From contig JBMNMU010000001.1 in assembly GCA_050953505.1 (NCBI GenBank), positions 992,001-1,056,000 on the forward strand: a DNA stretch of 64,000 nt, read 5' to 3'. The translations under genes were made by a program, and so were the position numbers. Under the pieces are notes generated by a model. That model saw only the letters and a program-made list of their open reading frames with translations, was not told where the DNA came from and searched no databases. Below are positions 16,713 to 26,363 of the stretch, one piece after another. This DNA is from JBMNMU01 sp050953505. GTDB lineage: Bacteria; Bacillota; Clostridia; Peptostreptococcales; Anaerovoracaceae. Numbering within the stretch: position 1 is the first letter of the stretch; the number at the start of each line of letters is the position of its first letter.

Positions 16713-19055
16713 TTGAGTAAGATAAATAGTATAGTAAAAAGAGACGGACGCCGCGTAGAATTCGACATAGCAAAAATTGCAAACGCCATCTATAAAGCTG
16801 CAGAGATATTAGGTGGAAAAGACTACACCATGGCACTTGAGCTAGCCCATAAAGTAGAGCAATACATTATAGATTCAGGAAATTTAGATCCTACAGTAGA
16901 AGAAATACAGGACATAGTAGAAAAGATTCTCATTGAGAATGGACATGCCCGTACAGCGAAAGAATATATCTTATATCGGGCAGAACGAACCAGAATTCGT
17001 AATATGAACACTAGGCTGATGAAGGTTTATGAAAACCTTACTTTCCAAGAAGCCCAGGATAATGATATAAAACGTGAAAACGCCAATATTGATGGAGACA
17101 CAGCTATGGGCACTATGCTCAAGTATGGATCTGAGGGTGCCAAACAATTTTATGAAATGTTCGTGCTTCATCCAGACCACTCCAAAGCTCATATGGAGGG
17201 GGATATACACATTCATGATTTAGATTTTCTCACACTGACTACCACCTGTTGTCAAATTGATTTAGAAAAGCTATTTAAAGGTGGTTTTTCTACCGGTCAT
17301 GGATTTTTAAGGGAGCCCAATGATATTCAGAGTTATGCTGCATTGGCATGTATTGCCATTCAATCAAACCAAAATGATCAACACGGCGGGCAGAGTATCC
17401 CCAATTTCGATTATAGTATGGCAAATGGAGTAAAGAAGACCTATAAGAAGCTTTATTGGAGCAATCTTGGAAAAACTCTTGAAATTTTGTATGAAATAAA
17501 GGACGGAGAGCAGAAGGTAAAGGAAATCGGGAAATCTATTGACGAACAATATGGACTCTATCCTCAAATGGCAGATGATCATGCTTATAAAGAAAAAGAG
17601 ATAGAGCAATTATCAGAAATCGTCAGCGAAGAATTTATAGATAAAGCGCAGTCATTAGCTAAAAACTATGCGCAAAAAGAAATTAAGCGCGCTACCTATC
17701 AGGCAATGGAAGCCTTTGTGCATAACTTGAATACGATGCACTCAAGAGCTGGGGCTCAAATACCATTTAGCTCCATTAACTATGGCACCGATACAAGCCC
17801 TGAAGGAAGGCTAATTACAGAAAGTGTTTTAATGGCTACTGATGCAGGTCTTGGTAATGGAGAAACAGCCATCTTCCCGATACATATTTTCAAGGTAAAG
17901 GAAGGGATAAACTATAATCCGGAAGATCCCAATTATGATTTATTCAAGCTTGCCTGTAAGGTTTCTGCTAAAAGGCTATTTCCAAACTTTTCATTTATTG
18001 ATGCGCCTTTTAATATCCAATACTATGACGAAAACAATCCCGACACAGAAGTGGCTTATATGGGATGTCGTACAAGGGTAATCGGTAACCAATATGATAA
18101 GACTAGGCAAACAGTAGGAGGAAGGGGTAACCTTAGCTTCACATCGGTGAATCTACCAAGGCTGGCTATAAAAGCCAATGGAAATTTAGACATATTTTTT
18201 GATGATCTAGATCGAAAGATTAACTTAATAATAGATCAGCTCACCGAACGTTTTAAAATTCAAGCAGCGAAAAAAGTGAAGAACTATCCGTTTTTAATGG
18301 GCCAAGGAATCTGGATGGATTCAGATAAGCTTGGGCCAAACGATTCCTTGGAGGAGGTGCTAAAGCATGGGACTCTTACCATGGGTTTCATTGGACTTGC
18401 AGAATGCCTTAAGGCTTTAATAGGAAGTCATCATGGGGAAACTGCAGAAGCAAGGAATCTGGGATTAAATATTGTGGGCTATATGCGAAAACGATTAGAC
18501 GAAGTTTCTGCAAAAACGGGAATGAACTATACATTGATAGCAACTCCTGCAGAAGGACTTTCAGGCAGATTCGTCAACCTTGATAAAAAGAAATATGGGA
18601 TTATCGAAGGGGTAACTGATAGGGCGTATTATACAAACTCTTTCCATGTTCCTGTGCATTATCCGATCTCTGCTTATGAAAAAATTAAAATAGAAGCACC
18701 ATATCATGCTTTAACCAATGCTGGTCATATAACCTATGTAGAGTTAGATGGGGATCCGCTAAAAAACCTAGATGCTTTTGAAAGCATCGTTAGATGCATG
18801 AAGGAAAGTGGTGTAGGGTTTGGATCCATCAATCATCCCATCGATAGAGATCCTGCCTGTGGATATACGGGCATCATTGATAATGAATGTCCAAAGTGTC
18901 ATCGTAAAGAAGATGAAGGAGATATGGGCTTTGAACGTATCCGAAGAATTACCGGCTATCTTGTAGGAACCTTGGATAGATTCAACAATGCAAAACGAGA
19001 AGAAGTACAGGATCGTGTGAAACATGGGCTGGGAGAAAAACTGGAATTAATATGA
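16713..19055 (+). CDS. nrdD: Anaerobic ribonucleoside-triphosphate reductase
   Basis: Class III glycyl-radical reductase that makes dNTPs without oxygen. 780 residues from TTG at 16713, chosen because GGGGGT lies 6 bases upstream and the protein then starts MSKINSIVKRDGRRVEFD, at the ATP-cone. GTG at 16689 is an alternative. ATP-cone about residues 5-95 (allosteric activity site); core motifs GGRGNLSFTSVNLPRLA; zinc site CGYTG...CPKCH; and the glycyl radical segment RITGYLVG near the C-terminus. It overlaps nrdG by 4 bases (ATGA), the usual activase pair. Confidence 0.95.
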   Translation: MSKINSIVKRDGRRVEFDIAKIANAIYKAAEILGGKDYTMALELAHKVEQYIIDSGNLDPTVEEIQDIVEKILIENGHARTAKEYILYRAERTRIRNMNTRLMKVYENLTFQEAQDNDIKRENANIDGDTAMGTMLKYGSEGAKQFYEMFVLHPDHSKAHMEGDIHIHDLDFLTLTTTCCQIDLEKLFKGGFSTGHGFLREPNDIQSYAALACIAIQSNQNDQHGGQSIPNFDYSMANGVKKTYKKLYWSNLGKTLEILYEIKDGEQKVKEIGKSIDEQYGLYPQMADDHAYKEKEIEQLSEIVSEEFIDKAQSLAKNYAQKEIKRATYQAMEAFVHNLNTMHSRAGAQIPFSSINYGTDTSPEGRLITESVLMATDAGLGNGETAIFPIHIFKVKEGINYNPEDPNYDLFKLACKVSAKRLFPNFSFIDAPFNIQYYDENNPDTEVAYMGCRTRVIGNQYDKTRQTVGGRGNLSFTSVNLPRLAIKANGNLDIFFDDLDRKINLIIDQLTERFKIQAAKKVKNYPFLMGQGIWMDSDKLGPNDSLEEVLKHGTLTMGFIGLAECLKALIGSHHGETAEARNLGLNIVGYMRKRLDEVSAKTGMNYTLIATPAEGLSGRFVNLDKKKYGIIEGVTDRAYYTNSFHVPVHYPISAYEKIKIEAPYHALTNAGHITYVELDGDPLKNLDAFESIVRCMKESGVGFGSINHPIDRDPACGYTGIIDNECPKCHRKEDEGDMGFERIRRITGYLVGTLDRFNNAKREEVQDRVKHGLGEKLELI

Positions 19056-19537
19056 GTGATAAGGAAAGGACTATAAGAATAGCGGGCATTGTTCGGGAGT
19101 CTATCGTTGACGGGCCAGGGATCCGTTTTGTGGTGTTTGCTCAAGGCTGTCCACATAAATGCCCTGGTTGTCATAACCCCCAGACACATGACTTCCAAGG
19201 TGGATATGACTGTAGCATTGAAACCATACTGTTAGAAATAGACAAGAATCCTTTGCTCGCTGGTGTCACTTTCTCCGGAGGCGAGCCCTTCTGTCAAGCG
19301 GAGAGATTTCTTCCTCTTGCAAAGGAAATTAAAAATCGTAGGCTGGACCTTGTGGCTTATACAGGATATACTTTAGAGCAGCTTCAAGATATGGCTGCTG
19401 TAGACCAACATATTTCTCAGCTTCTAAGCAAATTGGATGTTTTGATTGATGGGCCTTTTATTCTTGAAGAAAGAGATTTGACTCTACAATTTAGGGGAAG
19501 TAGAAATCAGAGATATATCCAAATGGATAAGAGATAA
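19052..19537 (+). CDS. nrdG: NrdD-activating radical SAM enzyme
   Basis: 161 residues. It generates the glycyl radical on NrdD using S-adenosylmethionine and a 4Fe-4S cluster. The cluster motif is CPHKCPGC (CX3CX2C), followed by TFSGGEPF. DGPGIRFVVFAQG upstream is typical of glycyl-radical activases. The start overlaps the nrdD stop, so the two are made together. Confidence 0.95.
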   Translation: MSDKERTIRIAGIVRESIVDGPGIRFVVFAQGCPHKCPGCHNPQTHDFQGGYDCSIETILLEIDKNPLLAGVTFSGGEPFCQAERFLPLAKEIKNRRLDLVAYTGYTLEQLQDMAAVDQHISQLLSKLDVLIDGPFILEERDLTLQFRGSRNQRYIQMDKR

Positions 19538-19616
19538 TGCTACCGTCATATTTAAGTAGTGTAAACTCACTCCTCATGGGTATAAAGTTTACAAAATATA
19601 ATTTATAAAAAAACAG

Positions 19617-19646
19617 TTGTACAATTTTAATGCGTTATGGTACAAT
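19617..19646 (+). promoter_or_regulatory. Probable rpmB promoter
   Basis: TTGTAC (19617-19622) and TACAAT (19641-19646) with an 18-bp spacer, 65 bases before the rpmB start. Upstream, GTAAACT and AGTTTAC (near 19561-19591) form a weak inverted repeat that may end the nrdDG transcript. Confidence 0.55.
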
Positions 19647-19711
19647 ATACCTTGTTTGAAGATAAAAATAAATTGCTTTATAGCATTGCAATATAAAAGG
19701 AGGTGCGGCAG

Positions 19712-19903
19712 ATGTCAAGAAAATGTGAGGTATGTGGTAAGGGTCAGGCTTCTGGAAACAATGTTTCTCACTCTAATAGACATACAAGAAGAAAGTGGAA
19801 CGCTAACATTCAGACTGTAAGAGTGAATGATAACGGGACTGTTTCAAGAAAAAAAGTATGTACCAGATGTATTAAAAGCAATAGAATTACCCGCGCTATC
19901 TAA
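19712..19903 (+). CDS. rpmB: 50S ribosomal protein L28, zinc-binding form
   Basis: 63 residues starting MSRKCEVCGKG. The two CxxC pairs (CEVC and CTRC) show the zinc-binding version. AGGAGGTGCGGCAG precedes the ATG at 19712; a longer reading frame in another phase is spurious. A strong terminator follows. Confidence 0.96.
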   Translation: MSRKCEVCGKGQASGNNVSHSNRHTRRKWNANIQTVRVNDNGTVSRKKVCTRCIKSNRITRAI

Positions 19904-19928
19904 AATCTTAATAATATTAGACGTAAAA

Positions 19929-19955
19929 AACCTGCAGAAACCTGCAGGTTCTTTT
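19929..19955 (+). terminator. rpmB terminator
   Basis: AACCTGCAG (19929-19937) pairs with CTGCAGGTT (19942-19950) with a 4-base loop, followed by CTTTT. Confidence 0.85.
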
Positions 19956-19982
19956 AGTTGTTTATTGTTTCATAACATGTAG

Positions 19983-20156
19983 TCAGCATATGAACAATTT
20001 ATATCCGCAAAATACCATAAGGCCACCCATCATAAGTAACCATAGTTTTAATGGTAAAAGAAATGCACATATGGTAACAGCTCCAATAATTAATAAAATT
20101 AAACCAAAAAGCTCTATTTCACCTGGCTTTCTGCAGCAACGTTTTTTCTTTTTCAT
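19983..20156 (-). CDS. Small cysteine-rich membrane protein
   Basis: A 57-residue protein not resembling a shadow: a basic, Cys-containing N-terminus (MKKKKRCCRKPGEIELFG) and two hydrophobic helices separated by a short PLK turn, forming a helical hairpin. The minus-strand start has GGATGTGG about 4-11 bases upstream. Function unknown. It and the next gene both lie on the minus strand between rpmB and the yloU-like gene and have similar architecture, suggesting a pair of small membrane proteins. Confidence 0.6.
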   Translation of the reverse strand: MKKKKRCCRKPGEIELFGLILLIIGAVTICAFLLPLKLWLLMMGGLMVFCGYKLFIC

Positions 20157-20235
20157 ATTTCCACATCCTATAACAACCGCTTAAGAACTATTGCCAACGA
20201 CGAAAAACTCATAATTTAACATAAAAAATCCCATC

Positions 20236-20391
20236 TTATCTAGAATAAAATATTATGGCGCACAAAATTAGTATTAAAGTTATTAAAACCAAATACCATA
20301 TAAAAACCGGAACGGTATGTATGATGATGACCGCACCGGAAATAGCCAATATGATGCCAAATAGCTTTTTAAATACTCTTTGATTTTTCAA
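20236..20391 (-). CDS. Small membrane protein
   Basis: 51 residues from a TTG start (MKNQRVFKKLFGIILAISGA), chosen because AAGGTGG stands 7 bases upstream; a longer in-frame ATG form reaching 20433 lacks a ribosome site. Two transmembrane helices with a short loop (HTVPVF) and nothing else. Function unknown. It would be the first gene of a two-gene minus-strand unit with the 57-residue protein. Confidence 0.5.
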   Translation of the reverse strand: MKNQRVFKKLFGIILAISGAVIIIHTVPVFIWYLVLITLILILCAIIFYSR

Positions 20392-20503
20392 TGCAGACCA
20401 CCTTGTTACATCATATGCAGCTTGGCTCATCAATGTGCAAATAATTGTTCAACTTAGACATCATCTATGATAAAATGAACAAAATAATAAGGAGGCGAAA
20501 GAA

Positions 20504-20881
20504 TTGCTGCAAACCCTTAAAACAGAATATGGTACAATTAACTTAGATAAAGCTGTCATTGGAAAAATCATTTTAGAAGCCATTGATGACTTTAAAGGAA
20601 AAGTAATAATTTCAAATCATAAGGGTAAGGTTTCTAGATATGGTGCCTCTGAGGATAGCAGTAGCTTTGAAATTGATCTAGATGGAAAAGTGCTAAACAT
20701 CCGATTTTTTATAATTATTAAATTTGGTACTAGTATAAAAAAGGTATCTAATCAACTAATTCAATCTATAAAAAAAGACATCAACGAAATGCTGGGCATA
20801 GAAACCACCAATATTACAATAGTAGTAACAGGAATATCATCAAAGCAAATAGTAAGGCGAAACATTATCATAAATGGCTGA
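20504..20881 (+). CDS. Asp23/Gls24-family (YloU-like) protein
   Basis: 125 residues from a TTG start with AAGGAGGCG 8 bases upstream. The compact alpha/beta Asp23 pattern is present (ISNHKGKVSRYG, IKFGTSIKKVSNQLIQSI), with a somewhat divergent N-terminus. In Bacillus the equivalent yloU sits between rpmB and yloV-sdaAB-sdaAA-recG; here it is directly before recG (17 bases), so the neighbourhood is conserved but shortened. Role unknown; relatives are membrane- or envelope-associated. Confidence 0.75.
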   Translation: MLQTLKTEYGTINLDKAVIGKIILEAIDDFKGKVIISNHKGKVSRYGASEDSSSFEIDLDGKVLNIRFFIIIKFGTSIKKVSNQLIQSIKKDINEMLGIETTNITIVVTGISSKQIVRRNIIING

Positions 20882-20898
20882 GAGGAAGAAAGTAAACC

Positions 20899-22941
20899 AT
20901 GTTGTTAGAGGATCATGTTAATACGATAAAGGGTATCGGAGCAAAAAAAGCTTCTATATTAAAAAACATTAATATTACTACAGTTGAAGATTTACTTTAT
21001 TATTTTCCCAGGGATTATGAGGATAGACGTAATGTAAAAAACATTTCTTCCTTGACCCATGAAGAGACCACTCTTATAAGAGGGGAGATTCTTCTTATTG
21101 TTAAAGGTAAGTACAATTTCCATAGAAAGCAGACATTAAAACTACTTGTAAAAGATGAAACTGATTCTATAGAAATTGTTTTTTTTAATGCTTCCTATTT
21201 AGAGAAAATATTAAAAAAAGATAAGCTATATAATTTTTATGGCAAAGTATCAATTAACCAAGGAAGAGTCCAAATGCTCCATCCTGAAGTTTCAGAATAT
21301 GATAAGGAGAAAGAGAATTGTATTTTGCCGGTTTATCCTCTTACAAAGGGTTTATCTCAAAATGAACTTCGTAAATGGCAGCTGGAAATAAAAGAATCAG
21401 TTTTTCCCCTAACGGATTACCTTCCTACGGATGTCATTGAAAGAAATCGGCTCTGCGACTTAACATATGCGCTAACTAATATTCACTTTCCAACAGATGG
21501 ACAGCGTTTGAAGGAAGCAAGATACCGCTTGGTTTTTGACGAACTATTGCTTCTTCAGACTGGTTTATTGGCCATAAAAAATAGAATTTCTACTAAAGAA
21601 AAAGGAATTCAATTTTCTAACACAGCGAAAATAGAAGCTTATATCAACACATTGCCCTACCAGCTAACAGGTGCGCAAAGAAGGGTTATTTTTCAAATCA
21701 ATGAGGATATGGAGTCCCCACGAATAATGAATCGGCTAGTACAAGGGGATGTGGGTTCAGGTAAGACAGTAGTAGCTGCAGCTGCTTTATATAAGGCCGT
21801 TAAAAGTGGCTATCAAGGAATCATGATGGCCCCAACAGAGCTATTAGCTCTCCAGCATTATGAAAGCTTAAAAAATAGCTTTGAAACCTTGGATATTAAA
21901 ATGGGCCTTTTAACTGGAAGCATCTCTATTAAGGAAAGAAAGATTTTATTAGAACAAATAGAAAAAGGGGACATAGATATTATAATTGGTACCCACGCTG
22001 TTATACAACCTCGTGTAAAGTATAAAAACTTAGGCCTTGTCATTACTGATGAACAACATCGCTTTGGGGTTAACCAACGACAATTATTGTCACAAAAAGG
22101 GAAAAATCCAGACGTTCTTGTCATGACAGCTACGCCTATCCCAAGGACCTTAGCAGTCATTCTTTATGGAGATTTAGATATTTCAATTATTGATGAAATG
22201 CCACCTGGTCGCCAACAGGTTATTACCAGAGGTATAAAACCAGAAGGTCGAAGGGCAGCCTACGAATTTATAAGAAGAGAAGTTCAAAAGGGCAGGCAGG
22301 CCTATATCGTAGCCCCTCTTATTGAGGACTCAGAGAAGCTTGATGCAAAATCAGCTACCGGGCTTTATGAGGAGCTCAAGGAAACCTTCCATGGCCTAAA
22401 AATATCTTTGCTTCATAGTGGTATAAAGCAAAGGGAGAAGGATATGATAATGAAGGAGTTTTATCAAGGATCTATCAATATTCTTGTCTCCACTGTTGTC
22501 ATTGAGGTTGGTATAAACGTTCCTAATGCAACCATTATGCTTATTGAGAATGCAGAACGATTTGGATTAGCTCAACTACATCAGCTAAGAGGACGTGTAG
22601 GTCGAGGGAAAGAACAATCCTATTGCATTTTGGTAACTGATAGCAAAACAAAGGTAGCAGAAGAGCGAGCTGATATTATGATAGCTACGACGGACGGGTT
22701 TTTAATTGCAGAAAAAGATTTAGAGCTAAGAGGACCCGGTGAACTTTTCGGAACCAAGCAGCACGGCGTACCTGAACTAAAGCTTGCAGACTTGGTAAAG
22801 CATTCAAAAATATTAGCAAGAGTTCATGAAGAAGCAAGAGGTATTTTAGAGGAAGACGAATCCTTAACGCAGCCTAAAAATCAGAGCTTAAAAAATACTA
22901 TTGAAAAAATGTTTAAAAACGTTGAAAATATAAGCCTATAA
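20899..22941 (+). CDS. recG: ATP-dependent DNA helicase RecG
   Basis: Regresses stalled replication forks and branch-migrates Holliday junctions. 680 residues. N-terminal wedge/OB domain (about 60-160), then helicase motifs: Walker A GDVGSGKTVVA, DEQH box (TDEQHRFG), TATPIPRTL, and LRGRVGRGKEQSYC (motif VI). The C-terminal TRG-type region is present. Ends with a short intergenic region before a SASP gene. Confidence 0.96.
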   Translation: MLLEDHVNTIKGIGAKKASILKNINITTVEDLLYYFPRDYEDRRNVKNISSLTHEETTLIRGEILLIVKGKYNFHRKQTLKLLVKDETDSIEIVFFNASYLEKILKKDKLYNFYGKVSINQGRVQMLHPEVSEYDKEKENCILPVYPLTKGLSQNELRKWQLEIKESVFPLTDYLPTDVIERNRLCDLTYALTNIHFPTDGQRLKEARYRLVFDELLLLQTGLLAIKNRISTKEKGIQFSNTAKIEAYINTLPYQLTGAQRRVIFQINEDMESPRIMNRLVQGDVGSGKTVVAAAALYKAVKSGYQGIMMAPTELLALQHYESLKNSFETLDIKMGLLTGSISIKERKILLEQIEKGDIDIIIGTHAVIQPRVKYKNLGLVITDEQHRFGVNQRQLLSQKGKNPDVLVMTATPIPRTLAVILYGDLDISIIDEMPPGRQQVITRGIKPEGRRAAYEFIRREVQKGRQAYIVAPLIEDSEKLDAKSATGLYEELKETFHGLKISLLHSGIKQREKDMIMKEFYQGSINILVSTVVIEVGINVPNATIMLIENAERFGLAQLHQLRGRVGRGKEQSYCILVTDSKTKVAEERADIMIATTDGFLIAEKDLELRGPGELFGTKQHGVPELKLADLVKHSKILARVHEEARGILEEDESLTQPKNQSLKNTIEKMFKNVENISL

Positions 22942-23046
22942 ATAATAATAATCCAAGTGCCATTTATAGGTACACAATGCAATAATTACAAGACATAGTT
23001 TTTCGCCACCTGGAGAAATTAATAATGAAAACAGGAGGTGAATTAA

Positions 23047-23250
23047 ATGTCATTACAGAACAAAATATTAAATGCAAATGCAAAGCCAGCGTTAAACAAC
23101 ATGAAAACAGAAATTGCGAATGAACTTGGTTTAACAAACTATGAAACCATGGACAAAGGAAACCTTACTGCTAGACAAAACGGTTATGTAGGCGGATACA
23201 TGACTAAGAGACTTGTAGAAATGGCTCAGCAACAGCTAGCAGGAAGATAA
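23047..23250 (+). CDS. Alpha/beta-type small acid-soluble spore protein
   Basis: 67 residues that would coat spore DNA and protect it from UV and hydrolysis. It has both family signatures: the germination protease site (KTEIANELGL) and the DNA-binding GYVGGYMTKRLVEMAQ. ACAGGAGGTG precedes the ATG. Normally transcribed by sigma-G in the forespore; I could not point to a clean sigma-G promoter. A terminator follows. It shows that the lineage forms endospores. Confidence 0.95.
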   Translation: MSLQNKILNANAKPALNNMKTEIANELGLTNYETMDKGNLTARQNGYVGGYMTKRLVEMAQQQLAGR

Positions 23251-23268
23251 CTATTAAAGAAACAATAT

Positions 23269-23303
23269 AAATATCCACTGGCATAGCCGGTGGATATTTA
23301 TTT
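23269..23303 (+). terminator. Terminator after SASP gene
   Basis: AAATATCCACTGGC (23269-23282) pairs with GCCGGTGGATATTT (23286-23299) with one wobble pair and a 3-base loop; T-rich tail. Confidence 0.8.
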
Positions 23304-23366
23304 GCAAACTCACTTTCTTATGGTACAATTGTTTAAGATACTTAGCAAAAATACAGGAGGTTAAGG

Positions 23367-23918
23367 ATGAGAATAATCGCCGGTGACTTCAAGGGTAGAA
23401 AGCTTTATACTCCTTTTGATGATAGAGTCAGACCCACTTCAGATCAAGTTAAAGAATCTATATTTAATATTATAGCAATGTATGTTGAAGATTCTGTAGT
23501 TATAGATCTTTTTTCAGGTACAGGAAATTTAGGACTTGAGGCCATTAGTAGAGGCGCAAGTCGCTGTTATTTTGTGGACAATTCAAGAGAAAGCATCGAG
23601 TTAACCAAAAAAAATATACATCACTGCAAGGTAGAGGACCAATCCATTGTTTTGCATGGAAATTATGAGCAGATGTTAGGCAGGATTAAGGAAAAGGCTG
23701 ACATGATATTTTTAGATCCGCCATATGAGCATGGCATGATAACTAAATGTCTCGATGCAATTAGTAAGCAAAACATTTTATCAGAGTCTGGCATAATTGT
23801 TGCCGAGTACGATGCAGGTGAGGTGTTACCGGATACCCTATATACATTTAAAAAAATTAAAGAAAAAAAATATGGTAGAAAGCATGTTACAATTTTTGCT
23901 TTAATTACGGAGGAATAG
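23367..23918 (+). CDS. rsmD: 16S rRNA (guanine-966 N2) methyltransferase
   Basis: 183 residues. SAM-binding motif DLFSGTGNLGLEAISRGA and catalytic LDPPYEHG are both intact. ACAGGAGGTTAAGG precedes the ATG. It stands directly before coaD, five bases apart, the arrangement common in Firmicutes. Confidence 0.95.
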   Translation: MRIIAGDFKGRKLYTPFDDRVRPTSDQVKESIFNIIAMYVEDSVVIDLFSGTGNLGLEAISRGASRCYFVDNSRESIELTKKNIHHCKVEDQSIVLHGNYEQMLGRIKEKADMIFLDPPYEHGMITKCLDAISKQNILSESGIIVAEYDAGEVLPDTLYTFKKIKEKKYGRKHVTIFALITEE

Positions 23919-23923
23919 TTTAC

Positions 23924-24412
23924 ATGTACAATAAAATTCTTTATGCAGGCTCTTTTGACCCTATTACCAATGGACATTTGGACTTAATTAATCGAGGCTC
24001 AAAGCTTTGTGACCACTTAACAATTGGCGTATTACAAAATAAATCTAAAAATCCTTTTTTTACAATTGAAGAAAGAATGGAGATGATTAGAAGTTGTACA
24101 AGCCACTTAGATAATATTACTATAGACTGCTTTAGTGGATTGCTGGCAGATTATGTTAAAGCAAATGATATTAATTTAGTCCTAAGAGGTTTAAGAGCAG
24201 CCATGGATTTTGAATATGAAATCCAAATGGCTCAAATGAACGCACGTTTATTTGATGAAAAGGTAGAAACTATTTTTTTGATGACAAATCCAGTTTATTC
24301 TTTTGTAAGCTCCAGTATAGTAAAAGAAGTTTTTTCCTATGGAGGAGATATAAATGGGCTTGTTCCTGATGAAGTATTAGAATTCATGAAATATAAACAA
24401 AATAACAAATGA
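23924..24412 (+). CDS. coaD: Phosphopantetheine adenylyltransferase
   Basis: Fourth step of coenzyme A synthesis. 162 residues, family length. Nucleotidyltransferase motif GSFDPITNGHLDLI with the GxxH box, and the C-terminal FVSSSIVKEV for ATP binding. GGAGG at the rsmD stop serves as its ribosome site, so the two genes are coupled. Confidence 0.96.
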   Translation: MYNKILYAGSFDPITNGHLDLINRGSKLCDHLTIGVLQNKSKNPFFTIEERMEMIRSCTSHLDNITIDCFSGLLADYVKANDINLVLRGLRAAMDFEYEIQMAQMNARLFDEKVETIFLMTNPVYSFVSSSIVKEVFSYGGDINGLVPDEVLEFMKYKQNNK

Positions 24413-24470
24413 GAATTTTACCATATTTCCCAATTATCTAGGGAGTTAAATGAACGGGAGGAAAAATGAA

Positions 24471-25004
24471 ATGAAGGTTTTAGAACTATTAAATGAGATT
24501 GAAGAAATCGTAGATACAAGTTCCGGTTTTCCCCTCACTGGAAAAATCTTGGTTGATGCAGATGAAATACTTGAGATTGTAAAGGAAATTAGAATTGAAC
24601 TCCCTGATGAGATACAACAGGCTCAATGGATTAAGGAAGAAAGACAGCGAATTCTAGAAGAAGCAAAAAAGGAACATGAAAACTTATTAAAAGATGCTAA
24701 GCTTCAAGCAGAATCCTTGATTGAAAATGATGACATTATTATCAAAGCCAAAACAAAGGCTGATGAAATTATAACACATGCGGAGAATAAGGCAAAAGAG
24801 CTTAGAATAGCTACTTTTGATTACATAGACAGCATACTATACAATTTTCAGGACAAGATGGATCAGTTGAATTCTATCTATTTTAGTGAAATGTTTCGTA
24901 ATCTAGAAGATACATTTAACAAAGTAAACACTACTCTTGCTGAAAACAGAGAAGAAATCAAAGAAATGATGTATCGCACTGGGATTGAAAGCGACGAAGA
25001 ATAG
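24471..25004 (+). CDS. Coiled-coil protein of the coaD-ylbJ neighbourhood
   Basis: 177 residues from ATG 24471, with GGGAGG 9 bases upstream (an in-frame ATG at 24450 overlaps that site and is unlikely). Residues 45-110 are a strongly charged amphipathic helix rich in Glu, Lys and Ala, resembling the stalk of ATP synthase b subunits or DivIVA-like proteins; there is no membrane segment. Similar proteins are often found between coaD and ylbJ in Clostridia. Function unknown. Confidence 0.7.
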   Translation: MKVLELLNEIEEIVDTSSGFPLTGKILVDADEILEIVKEIRIELPDEIQQAQWIKEERQRILEEAKKEHENLLKDAKLQAESLIENDDIIIKAKTKADEIITHAENKAKELRIATFDYIDSILYNFQDKMDQLNSIYFSEMFRNLEDTFNKVNTTLAENREEIKEMMYRTGIESDEE

Positions 25005-25038
25005 TCATAAAGCTCTATCAAACTTAATATGATATTAT

Positions 25039-26238
25039 ATGAAAAGTTTGAGTGAGCGTAAAACCTTATATATTTTAGCCGGTGCCCTTGCAGGTACCGG
25101 TTGCATAATTATGGCTATTTTCCCATCTATTGCCCTTGAATCTGCACAAAATGGGGTTCTATTATGGGCCAGTTCTGTATTGCCTGCATTATTACCTTTT
25201 TTTATCTGCTCAAATTTTATGATAGCATTGGGCGTACCTGAGCTGGTAGGCAGGCTATTTGAAGAACCCTTTCGTAGAATTTTTGGCGCACCAGGGGCTT
25301 CTGCCTTTGTGTTTACTATCAGTGTCTTTTCAGGCTATCCCACAGGTCCAAAACTGATTGGAGATATGGGTAGACGAGGGGAGATAACGCCTAAAGAAGC
25401 CAAAAGAATGCTGACCTTTTGTAGTACTTCTGGTCCTTTGTTTATGTTAGGGGCAGTAGGTGTAGGTATATTGTATTCTTCTGGTGCTGGGGTGGTCATT
25501 GCCCTTTCTCACTATCTGGGATCCATATTTAACGGTATCTTGTTTAGGATCTTTACAGGGCATTCCAGAAGAGAAGAATTCCAAGGCATAAAACATACAA
25601 AACGTAAAACAAATAACCAAGCTCGCCCAGGGAATATACCCCAGAAAAATCTCCTGGATATATTTACAGATTCTATTGTTTCCTCTTTAAAAGCCATGGG
25701 TATTATTTGTGGTTATATTGTGTTGTTTACGTTGATTACGGATTTTATACAGTTTTCAGGTATACTAAACCTCTTCCAATCTGGCTACACAAAAGGCTTT
25801 ATTAAGGGATTATTTGAAATGACAGTAGGATGTAATAGCATAGGCCGGGTAAATGATCATCAGATTCTCCTAAAAAGTATTCTTTGTTCATTTCTTATAT
25901 CTTTTGGTGGTATATCTGTAATGGCTCAATCCATGAGCATGCTATCAAATCTAAGAATAAGTATATGGTACTATCTCATAGTAAAACTCTGCCATGGTAT
26001 CCTAGCAGCAGGAATAGCCTTTCTTATCGGTCCTTATATTTTAAGCCTTGATGTGATCATGACAGGTACCTTTGATCAGTTTAATATGACAAAAACATTG
26101 GGCTGGTTTTCTAGTTTGTTATTCTCCACGAAAGCGGTTATAATTGTGGTGATTCTCTTTGTATTTACCATTTTTATTGACAAACTGGTAACACTGTTAA
26201 AAAGGCGATTTAAAGCATCTGATACCCCATCCAACTAG
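25039..26238 (+). CDS. ylbJ: Sporulation integral membrane protein YlbJ
   Basis: 399 residues with about eight hydrophobic helices and the nucleoside-transporter-like gate pattern (VFTISVFSGYPTGPKLIGDM, FCSTSGPLFMLGAV). In Bacillus YlbJ is a sigma-E membrane protein needed for heat-resistant spores. No strong ribosome site is visible before the ATG. Position after coaD matches other sporulating Clostridia. Confidence 0.9.
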   Translation: MKSLSERKTLYILAGALAGTGCIIMAIFPSIALESAQNGVLLWASSVLPALLPFFICSNFMIALGVPELVGRLFEEPFRRIFGAPGASAFVFTISVFSGYPTGPKLIGDMGRRGEITPKEAKRMLTFCSTSGPLFMLGAVGVGILYSSGAGVVIALSHYLGSIFNGILFRIFTGHSRREEFQGIKHTKRKTNNQARPGNIPQKNLLDIFTDSIVSSLKAMGIICGYIVLFTLITDFIQFSGILNLFQSGYTKGFIKGLFEMTVGCNSIGRVNDHQILLKSILCSFLISFGGISVMAQSMSMLSNLRISIWYYLIVKLCHGILAAGIAFLIGPYILSLDVIMTGTFDQFNMTKTLGWFSSLLFSTKAVIIVVILFVFTIFIDKLVTLLKRRFKASDTPSN

Positions 26239-26363
26239 GTCTAATTTCATTTAAATATTCTTAGGATCATAAGATGGGAATCAATCAAAAATATAAAGGA
26301 TTTTCGTTACACTATCTAAATAATAGTTTACTACAAACTCTGAACAGTATTTTAGGAGAAAGC

